Assembly (NCBI RefSeq): GCF_000499385.1
Contig: NW_013655358.1
Coordinates: forward strand, 1 to 22,500
Direction: 5' to 3'
Length of the DNA stretch: 22,500 nt
Source: Eimeria necatrix
Lineage: Eukaryota; Apicomplexa; Conoidasida; Eucoccidiorida; Eimeriidae
Below the pieces are notes generated by a model, which worked only from the letters and a program-made list of their open reading frames with translations, searched no databases and was not told the origin of the DNA. This document shows, piece by piece, positions 12,290 through 21,056 of the stretch; within the stretch, counting starts at the first letter, position 1, and every line of letters begins with the position of its first letter. The position numbers and the translations under genes are program-made.

Positions 12290-12738
12290 AGGTGGCTCCT
12301 CACTTCCCACACTTACTGTGTTGCTGGGAAGCGTTCCTGTGCTTCTCCGTTGATCATTCTGCTTATTGTATTTTGTTTCATCATACTTCTGTCTAATTTG
12401 TTTACCATTTGTTGCGGCTAGGCTTGTTCTTCTCTGTGGTTGGCCACAGTGGTCTGCTCCAGTGATCCCGCGAGTGAACCATTGGACCACTTGAAGAGTC
12501 CCAGGAATTGGTCCAGTTGTTATCTCTCGGATCTACGCGAAGAACTCGGGAAAATTTGCACTCTGCAGGCCCTCTGGGGGCTCTCTCTGGGGCCCTTGGG
12601 CATCCTGCAACTTGCCGAACTCGGGATCTTTTCAGGAAAATCCCCCAGCACGCGCTTGAGGCTACGTGTCCCAGCGCCTCAGCAACAGATGGCCTACAGG
12701 GACCCTTAACTGCACGCGAGGCCCACAGTGGTGAAGGT
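12290..12738. other. Spacer between element copies C and D
   Basis: Contains overlapping open frames on both strands (about 76-118 codons between 12260 and 12774) in a GC-richer patch. No domain is recognised, and the frames on opposite strands compete for the same bases. I do not call a gene here. Confidence 0.4.
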
Positions 12739-13163
12739 GTATTGCGCAGGCACTGCAATAGGGCTTGCCGCTGACCTATAGAGCATAGCTAACTGATGAC
12801 CTATAAGCGTTTAAGAGGTTGCGACGCTTATTGAGCGCTGTAGCGTCCTACTAGTAAAATAGAAAAGCAATTTATTAGCAGAAGAACATGTATGAACTAG
12901 AAATGACTACAAATACCCTAAGATTGGGGCAGGCGACAACGCCGGCACCGCTGCGGGTCACATCCTCACGGGCCAACAAAGCAAGAACCATGAGGAGTGA
13001 CTTCTGTGAAATACGGTTTTGAGAACTTGAAGCAGAAATGGTCCTTTTAGTAAATTGCTAGACATTACACGAGAACTGCGTCGACAATATAGAGTACTTC
13101 ATAAAACGCCCAAGTTGTGGGCGAGGCAACATCGTAGTCGCTGCATAGAACGCAGTGTACTAC
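12739..13163 (+). mobile_element. Interspersed element, copy D (diverged)
   Basis: Left end GTATTGCGCAGGCACTGCAATAG, then AGGGCTTGCCGCTGACCTA, the core GACAACGCCGGCACCG, and the right end CATCGTAGTCGCTGC...GTGTACTAC. The order of landmarks is the same as in copy C, but divergence is visibly higher, especially in the middle. It is followed after 11 bases by copy E in the opposite orientation, so D and E form a close inverted pair. Confidence 0.65.
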
Positions 13164-13174
13164 AGAAGGGCCCT

Positions 13175-13584
13175 GTAGTTCACAGCGCCCATTGCTGCGA
13201 CTGCGCTGCCGCCTGTCCCATGAGTAGGGGCCTATGATAACCTTCTAGCTTCGGGGCATGTCTGTGAAATAATGGTCCAAATATCACATAATGTACTTAT
13301 TTCTATTTTTTAAATCCATTTTTCTTGAAAATGTCCCCACTCGGCGTTCTGGCCACCTGGCCCTGTGAGGAGGAGGCCTGCACCGGTGCACGCGCTATCG
13401 CCAGCCCAACCTCCAGGTATTCACAGACACGCCTAGTGCATTCATGCTAGTTTGCTGACAAATTGCTTCACTTCGACACTAGTAAGAAGGTCTTGTCCTT
13501 TCAACGGCATGACCTCTTGTAGGTCGCCAGCTAGCTATCTTCTTACGATCACCAGCAAGCCCTATTTTACTACCTGCGGACTAC
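13175..13584 (-). mobile_element. Interspersed element, copy E (reverse orientation)
   Basis: Left end GTAGTTCACAGCGCCCATTGC and right end ACCAGCAAGCCCTATTTTAC...GGACTAC, the same order as copy A. The core GAGGAGGCCTGCACCGGTGCA and the GTAGGTCGCCAGCTAGCTAT palindrome region are recognisable. It is about 410 bases long, non-coding, and inverted with respect to copy D. Confidence 0.75.
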
Positions 13585-14784
13585 AGCCCCTGCAGGGTCT
13601 TCCCCAGGGGCCCTTGCCCTTGAAGGCCTCTGTGGGGGCCCCCCTTGAGGAAACAGTTTTCTTTTCTGAGAGCTTCTGCTCTGGTGCTGGTCCCTCGCTG
13701 GCGGGCTGAAGTGACTGAGAAGATCTAAGCCTTCTAGTGCATGCAAAGTGGCAGCTTCATCTTTTGAGGATGTTGCGTGTCTGAGACGCCCGGAGAACAA
13801 GTAAAGGAACTCCAGGTGATCAACAGATATTAATAAAGAAATAAAAAGAAGTAGAATGAGTAAGCGCAAATGCTTCGCCCCAAGCTGTTCTCATCGAGCC
13901 AAAGAAAGCTCCAGAGAATGCCAAATGAGGAGATGGCGAAGCCCAAATGTTTGTCGCGCCACTTTGTATTTTTTGTCTCAATTCATCTGTCTTAAATTTG
14001 TTCTTTCAAGGAATGAGAACCTTAGTTAACAGCCGCCCGCAGCAGCCACGAGTTTCTTTGAATCTCTTAAACACAGTTGAAGGTTTAATTTCCAGTGGTG
14101 AAATGCAATTTGAAAACACAAAATGCTCAAGAACTCAAGCGGCAGGAGAGCAGGCGCAGCGACAATGAAGAAATTCCATTCAGAGGGAAGTGAACGGCCT
14201 TCTAATAAACTACTTAAGAAAAGGCCCCAACATTCATCCTTAGAGTTGTTCAAAAACAATTTAATCCAGTTTTAATGGTTGCTGTTGGTTTATTTCCGGT
14301 AGTTTGAAGCCCCGGGCCTGCATGGTGGAGTAGCCAGGTGTGAGAGAGACATAAATTTAGACTCAGGACTGGAACAGAACAGTAGTAAAGCCCCAAAATA
14401 ATGCATGTGTAAGCTGCATGCGGCCATGCATGCAATGTATGTGGCTGCCGCAGTGAGGTGCATGCGCGTTTGAATTGAATGCGACGCATGCAACGACGAC
14501 AACAGGAGTAGTTACAGCACTCCAGAAGCCTGAGGGAAATATTTGAAATTAAGAATTGAAAGTTTAAAGTGTCAGAAAAGAGGAACAAAAACAGTTGGAG
14601 AGAAACAACGGAAATTCAGGTTGCTCTAGAACCAGACCACCAAGCCGCAGTCTTTCTGTATTCTTTTGATCACTCGCTGGACTTGAATGTTTGAGCTTTT
14701 TTACTCATTGACTTAAAGTAATTCATCATCTTATAGACAATAATTAAAGTAATTCATCAGCTTTCCACTTGAAACGCTGCCGGG
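13585..14784. other. Stretch without a supported gene; GCATGC cluster at 14403-14491
   Basis: Open frames of up to 112 codons are present but show no domain. A 57-codon plus-strand frame from the ATG at 13857 has a Cys-rich start (KCFAPSCSHR). A basic ~50-codon frame from 14121 ends at about 14275. Neither can be tied to a family. Between 14403 and 14491 the hexamer GCATGC or close variants occurs repeatedly (CTGCATGCGGCCATGCATGC, GTGCATGCGC, GACGCATGCA). TGCATGC is an established apicomplexan regulatory motif, so this could mark a promoter, but no transcription start can be seen. Confidence 0.35.
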
Positions 14785-14868
14785 TCACTTCCGTGCAAGT
14801 TCCGCGAGCTGTCTGTACACTCCAGCGCTGCAGCAGGGCTGCAGCGACTCGTGCAAAGCCGAGGCGAT
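14785..14868 (-). CDS. Possible 3'-terminal exon of an unidentified gene
   Basis: On the minus strand, a pyrimidine-rich stretch ending TTTTGAACGACAG is followed by an open segment of 27 codons (IASALHESLQPCC...LAELARK) and a TGA at 14787-14785. The composition looks like protein, but the upstream exon is uncertain. Between 14869 and about 15000 the minus strand contains no GT, so a donor would have to lie further upstream, or the segment is not spliced as I suggest. Competing open frames exist on the plus strand. Treat this as a weak call. Confidence 0.25.
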   Translation of the reverse strand: MASALHESLQPCCSAGVYRQLAELARK

Positions 14869-15205
14869 CTGTCGTTCAAAAGAATAAAAATGAGAATTTT
14901 GAATTTATTATAATGCTTATTTTCATTATTTTTGTGGAAATCTCGTGAAGAAGCCCCGGCAAAAGCCGAGGAAGATCCCCCTGTGCTGCGCTGCTGCGTG
15001 CAGCACTGAGAGCTGCGGAAGTGTTCCGCACAATTGCTAGAAGGGATTCTTTGGAGTTGCACCGGTGCTCTCCGGCTTTTATTTCAGAAATATAATTAAT
15101 TATTTATTGAACTTAATTCATTTACTTGTAAATTGAATTTAAACAAAGAACCCTTCTTGAAAAGAGTTCAGGCGTTTCAAAACGCCGCTTGCCTCCAGTG
15201 CTGCA

Positions 15206-15240
<35 letters not shown>

Positions 15241-15422
15241 TCACGCTGCAGCACTTGACCACCTTCTCTGCAGCAGTTTTAATTATTCTTTGATCTTTAT
15301 TTATTTTAAATATATATTTTCATCAATTAAAATGAATATATTTCCATCAATTAAAAAGCCAGCAATTGGGGCCACCAGTAGATTGCTCATCGCGTGAGCA
15401 GCAAGGGTTTACTCCTCATGCC
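14869..15422. other. AT-rich and CAG-containing stretch before the repeat-rich zone
   Basis: Holds short GC-rich islands (14945-15070 and 15180-15290) in AT-rich DNA. Both islands have open frames on both strands: for example a plus-strand Gln run read through the CAG tract, or minus-strand poly-Leu. I cannot decide which, if any, is coding. It marks the change to the repeat-rich right part. Confidence 0.4.
15210..15239 (+). repeat. CAG microsatellite
   Basis: Ten CAG units, preceded by CTCCAGTGCTGCAGGAG. They could encode Gln on the plus strand or Leu on the minus strand. This is the first CAG tract met going left to right. Confidence 0.9.
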
Positions 15423-15778
15423 AAACCCTAAACCCTAAACCCTAAACCCTAAACCATAGACCCTAAACCCTAAAGCCTGAACTCGGAGCAGTGGTTAAAC
15501 TAGTTAGGCTCTTCTAGTCCTCGCATACAAGAACGCGGCCAAACCCTAATCTCCAAACCCTAAACCCTAAACCCTAAACCCTAGAGCTTTAATCCTTCGT
15601 CCTAATTACAAGGAAACTCAGACATGTAGGGTTTATCATTTCCTCGACTAGCTAACTAAACCCTAATTCTCTCACTGGGCTTGTCTTATCCCGAGGCCTA
15701 GGGTTTAGGACCTGAGATCTAGGGTTTGAGATCTAGGGTTTAGGGTTTGAGATCTAGGGTTTAGGGTTTAGGGTTTGG
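15423..15778. repeat. Interstitial telomere-type repeats, both orientations
   Basis: AAACCCT arrays at 15423-15477 and 15541-15584, a short piece at 15657-15665, then the opposite orientation (AGGGTTT) from 15698 to 15778. The last part is interspersed with the variant GAGATCTAGGGTTT, repeated three times. The arrays are degenerate and internal, so this is not a chromosome end. Confidence 0.95.
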
Positions 15779-15895
15779 CTCCCCCTTGAAAAAGCCCCAA
15801 AGCGCAAATTTGCGCATGCATCCAAATGCAAGGAAATACAAATTGACGTGGGGAGATAAAATAAATATTATAAGATTAAAATTGTGAATAAATCT

Positions 15896-15934
15896 CTAAA
15901 CCCTAAACCCTAAACCCTAAACCCTAAACCCTAA
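15896..15934 (+). repeat. Telomere-type array (AAACCCT)
   Basis: About five clean AAACCCT units embedded in AT-rich sequence, downstream of the minus-strand gene that ends at 16100. Confidence 0.95.
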
Positions 15935-16035
15935 AAGACAAAACAAATTTAAAAAGCACAAAATAAAGTAGCCAAAACTCTTTAAAATGTGGGCTTTCAC
16001 GGGAGACAATTCATGAGGTCGCGGCTCATGAGTCT

Positions 16036-16082
16036 CCCTAAACCCTAAACCCTAAACCCTAAACCCTAAACCCTAAACCCTA
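16036..16082 (+). repeat. Telomere-type array just downstream of the gene
   Basis: About six to seven AAACCCT units ending 18 bases beyond the stop codon of the minus-strand gene. If the 3' untranslated region extends normally, the transcript would carry AGGGTTT repeats just after the stop. Confidence 0.95.
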
Positions 16083-16099
16083 GCAGACACGCAGGGGCC

Positions 16100-16236
16100 T
16101 CACGAGCTCCCGTTGCTGCTGGTGTCGTCACCAGATGAGCTGCTGCTGTTGCTGCTGCTCTGCGCATTTTCGCTGCTGCTGTTGCTGCTGCTGCTCTGCT
16201 GCCGTGCTGGCCCTTCAGAGCTGCTGCTGCTGCTCC

Positions 16237-16275
<39 letters not shown>

Positions 16276-16336
16276 GGGCAGGAGCTGGCTGCTGCGGCGC
16301 GCGAGCAGAGGGCTGTGGTGTCTCCTCATCGGACGA

Positions 16337-16379
<43 letters not shown>

Positions 16380-16398
16380 GAGGAGCTAGATGACTTGT

Positions 16399-16435
<37 letters not shown>

Positions 16436-16734
16436 GGGAGCTCCGGCTGCCCGCTGCGGTTGAACGGCCGATGACTCTGTTTCACTGCTGCTTCCCTCTG
16501 CGCTGCTGCTGCTGCCGCTGCTGCTGCTGCTGCCGCTGCTGCTGCCGCTGCTGCTGCCGCTGCTGCTGCTGCTGCTCTCTTCGCTGCTAGTGTCGCCACT
16601 GGCTTCGCTGCTGCTATCGCTGCTGCTGCTGTCGCTGCTGCCGCTGCCGCTGCTGCTCTGCTGCTGCTGCTGCTTTGCAGCAGGCTTTGCTTCTTGTGAG
16701 TCCTCTGAGGCTGTACCTACGCTGCCGCGAGCTA

Positions 16735-16766
<32 letters not shown>

Positions 16767-16848
16767 GCTGCAGTTGGTTGTGTTGGGCTGTCTGGTTGCG
16801 TGTGGCTGCTGCTTTGCTCGCTGCTACTGCTGCCTTCGCTGCCGCTGC

Positions 16849-16890
<42 letters not shown>

Positions 16891-16918
16891 CTTCCTCGCT
16901 GCTGCTTTCTTCTTCCTC

Positions 16919-16950
<32 letters not shown>

Positions 16951-17036
16951 GCGGCGGCTTCTTGCTGCGCTGCCTGCTGCTCTTGTTGCTGCTGCCGCTG
17001 GAGATGGAGCTGTCGTCGGACTCGGTGCTGCTGGTC

Positions 17037-17069
<33 letters not shown>

Positions 17070-17184
17070 AGGGGGCCGCATGCAGCAGCTAAAAGCCCCA
17101 AACTTGCCACTGCCTTCCGCATGAAAGATCCTTCTTCTAAAGAACTCAAAACTTTCTCAATGTTCACAAGTGTGGGGCCCCGCG
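16100..17184 (-). CDS. Exon 11 (terminal): Ser/Glu-rich tail
   Basis: The acceptor TTTGCATGCAG precedes CGCGGGGCCC. The phase accepts the single base left by exon 10. The first ~45 residues are non-repetitive (GPTLVNIEKVLSSLEEGSFM, then RKAVASLG) and look like the real conserved part. After an Ala run comes SSTESDDSS and a basic patch (KSSRQRSKK). The rest is about 300 residues of Ser runs with Glu, Gln, Ala and Thr-Gln interruptions. The open frame is 1.1 kb, by far the longest in the window, and ends SGDDTSSNGSS-TGA. Such acidic Ser homopolymer tails are usual for Eimeria proteins. Confidence 0.8.
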
Positions 17185-17536
17185 CTGCATGCAAAGGAAA
17201 GTTGTTTTGCATGCAGTTTAGCCAAGACTCTTTTTGAAAAATAAAAACAAAACAAACTTAATAAACAAATCCACATTTGGAAATCCAAAGAAATTAAATT
17301 ATTTAAATACACAAACTTGTAGATGCATGCAGAAGAAAAGCCAAGTTCATAATTCCAGGCTACTGCCAGCTGCTCTCAGAAACCCTTTTAGGGTTTAGGG
17401 TTTAGGGTTTAGGGTTTGGGAAACCTCTTCTGCCCAGCGGAGCAGCAGCAGCAGCACTTAGGGCTAAGGAATTGGGCGGCAGCAGCAGCAGCTGCTGCTG
17501 CTGCTGCAACAGCAACAACAACAGCAACAAAAACAA

Positions 17537-17619
<83 letters not shown>

Positions 17620-19764
17620 GCTCACGAATTATGTTTTGTGTCTCCTTGAAAGCTTCAAAAGCAGCAGCTTTTGTCTCCTCTTCAATGATCTGTCTGTACA
17701 CCGGGTGCCAGCGGGTTTGCTGTTCTTCTTTTTCGCGAATTTCATCTCTGAAGAAAATTCAAAATTAAAAAAATAAATTCAAACTAAAAAAGATTAAATA
17801 AATTCAAATTTAAATTTAAAAATATTCAATTCAAACTTGAAAATATTAAGTTCAAATTTAAAAAATGTTCAATTCAAATTTAAGTTAAAAGTGATAAATT
17901 CAAATTTAAATTTAAACTTTTCAATTAAATTCAAATTTAAACAAAAAACATTATATTTGAATTTGAATTCGAAAGAATAAATTTAAATTTAGAATTAAAA
18001 TATTCAATTGCATTCAAACTTGAATTTAAAAGAGAATTAAATTCAAATTTAAATTTGGAAAATATTAAATTCAAACTTAAACTTGAAAAGAATTAATTGA
18101 AATTTAAATTAAACATTTTCACGAAATTCAAATTCAAATTTGAACTTTTGAATTAAATTCAAATTTACATATTTGAATTTGAAAATAAATTAAATTCAAA
18201 TTTTAATTTAAAAAATTTATTCAAATTCAAATTGAAATTTAAACTTTTCCATTTTCTTTTCACTTCGCCAATTTTATTTGGTGGCTTTTTCTCTAGGGTT
18301 TACTTCGAGGGTTTGGAAAGAAAGTTTTCCATTTTAATTTATTTTGTTTTTTAAAACTTTAAAAACCACTAAAAAGGGTTTTATATTTGTTTCACCAATT
18401 GTTAAATGATTATAATTGAAAGAATAGAAAGAATCGTGTTTTCTTTGCTTTCAAATCGGAACTGTTTTGGTTGTTTGTTCCCCAAACCCTAAACCCTAAA
18501 CCCTAAACCCTAAACCCTAAACCCTAAACCCTAGAATTCGACTTATTGCATTTTTCAGGATTTTCCCACTTGAGTTTTTTCTCCCTTTCCCTTTCGCTCT
18601 GCAGCCGCTCAGCCTTGAAGTCCAAAACGCTCTTCCGAGAACCCTGAAGCAAACCCTAAACCCTAAACCCTAAACCCTAAACCCTAAACCCTAAACCCTA
18701 GTCCCTAAACCCTAAACCCTCGGCCTTTAAGCGCAAGCTCAAAACCCTAAACCCCTAGGCTCCAGGCCCTAAACCGAAGACCCCAAACCCCCGAAGGCAG
18801 ACCCTAAGCCGCAGCGCGGCGAGCGTAATCCCTAAACCCCAAACCCTAAACCCTAAACCCCAAACCCTAAACCCTAAACCCCAAACCCTAAACCCTAAAC
18901 CCGAAACCCTAAGCCGCAAATCCCAAACCCCAAACCCCAAACCCCAAACCCCAAACCCTAAACCCCAAACCCTAAACCCTAAACCGCCAACCCCAAACCC
19001 CAAGCCCCAAACCCTAAACCCTAAACCCTAAACCCTAAACCCTACTCTGCGAGTGTGTCTCTTGGCGTTTGAGCTTTTGCGTCTGTGGAATCCCTTGGCT
19101 TCTCTCCTTTGTTGTCTTTGGCTTTTTTTATTTTCCAAAAGCTTTATTTGTCTTTCTTTTTCTTCTTTCAAAACTTGCGCAAAACTCCGCGCAAAAGCCT
19201 CCAACTGCTGCAGCACTTGCTGCTGCTCCCGCGCAGCCAGCAGCGCAGCAGCGCTGCCCGAACGCATGCGTTGCTGCCACGCAGCCACTGCATGCAAAGC
19301 CCCAAACTCCTCTGCATGCGCTGCTGCATGCAAAGCCCCAGAGTCCTCTGCATGCGCTGCATGCGCTGCTGCATGCAAAGCCCCAGAGTCCTCTGCATGC
19401 GCTGCATGCGCTGCTGCATGCAAAGCCCCAGACTCCTCTGCATGCAGCGGCGCCGCGTCTTCAGCGAAGAAGACCCCCCGCTGAACGCATGCAAAGGCTT
19501 TGGGGCTTTTTTAGTTTTGTTCTTTTAATTAAACTTTTATTTAATTAAACTTTTATTTAATTAAACTTTTATTTTATTTTCTTAAATTGGTTTATTTGCT
19601 TCCTTTTGTCCCTGTGCATGCAGGGCTTTCCTGCAGTGCTTTTAAACCCCAGAGGGCCATTGCATCGGCATTAAACAACCAATTAGTGTTTATTCATTTA
19701 TTTATGAAATAATAAATAAATAAATAAAAAGATAAATAAATAAATAAATAAATAAATAAACAAA

Positions 19765-19795
<31 letters not shown>

Positions 19796-20405
19796 ACAAA
19801 TAATCACCTTCTGCGGGGGGCCGATGGTGGCCGTCTTCTGGTCGTTCACCATCTGCAGTGCAGCAAAACCCCAAATTAGGGTTTAGGGTTTAGGGTTTTG
19901 GGATGAGTTCGAAACGTGAGAGCGACCAGGTCCAGCGGGCAGAGGGTTTAGGGTTTAGGGTAGACCTTTTAGGGTCTACGGTCTCTAAGGCGAAAACAAC
20001 TAGGGTTTAGGGTTTAGGGTTTAGGGTTTAGGGTTTGGGGTTTAGGGTTTGACCTCTGCCAGCTCGGCGAAGTGTCTGTCTTTCAACTCTTTGATTTCTG
20101 CTGCTTCTTCTGCATCGAGCTGCAGCAGCAAAAGAAGAATAAAACACAAATGCAGAATAATAAAATGTTTTTCATTAATTAGGGTTTGAAAAATATTTAT
20201 TATTATTATAATTATATTTTAATTATTTATTTTAATTCTCGAAAAAGATTCCGCGGCTTTACACTTCTGCATGCGCTTCCGGTGTATAGACACCCCAAAT
20301 AATACCAATTCTTAAACCCGCAGTCCTTTTTTATTTTAAAATTAAATTTCTTTAATTAGAATAAATAAGCAAATAAATAAATATATAAATTATCTGTAAG
20401 AGACA

Positions 20406-20448
<43 letters not shown>

Positions 20449-20815
20449 ATTAGTTTGACAGAAGCTTCAGGCTGCTGCATGCATTTGCATGCAGCATCTG
20501 TACAGCAAAGACTTTCAACAATACGCCCTAAACCCTAAACCCTAAACCCTAAACCCTAAACCCTAAACCCTAAACCCTCGATGCTCACTTCGGCTGTCTT
20601 TGCATCCATGGCTCTCTTGATGTATTCCTGATTCAGGTGTACAGACAGTTCAAAAACGCATGCACTTCTAAATAAAACTACGCAGCTCTAACAGCAGCAA
20701 ATGCAGCAGCAGCAGCAGCAGCAGCACTAGGAACAGCAGCAGCAGCAGCCGCACAGCAGCAGCAACAAAAGCAGCAGCAATATCATGAAGAGGAAGAGGA
20801 GCAGCTCCCAAGAGA

Positions 20816-20851
<36 letters not shown>

Positions 20852-21024
20852 GCGCCCCTACTACCCTACTACTACTACCAGCAGCAGCAGCGCATGCAGC
20901 AGCAGCAGAAGCAGCAGCGCATGCAGCAGCAGCAGAAGCAGCAGCGCATGCAGCAGCAGCGCATGCAGCCGCAGCCGCAGCAGCAGCAGCAGCAGCGCAT
21001 GCAGCAGCAGCAGCAGCAGCGCAT

Positions 21025-21056
<32 letters not shown>

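Noticed and set aside
13857..14030. 57-codon plus-strand frame with a KCFAPSCSHR start, considered as a THAP-like zinc finger
   Set aside because: Only the first two Cys fit. The following residues do not match the rest of a THAP domain, and no transposase follows.
16113..17237. Long plus-strand open frames rich in Leu, Cys or Ala over the CTG tract
   Set aside because: They are products of CTG repeats, which keep all frames open. They lack charged interruptions or splice-bounded partners, and they are antisense to the better supported minus-strand terminal exon.
17402..17701. Poly-Leu open frame on the minus strand as a genuine C-terminus
   Set aside because: It is what exon 10 would read if intron 10 were retained. 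A near-consensus donor (GTGAGC) precedes the Leu run, and exon 11 accepts the phase, so splicing is preferred.
19290..19450. CRISPR-like repeat-spacer array
   Set aside because: The 45 bp units are adjacent tandem repeats that keep a coding frame, with no unique spacers. The genome is eukaryotic.
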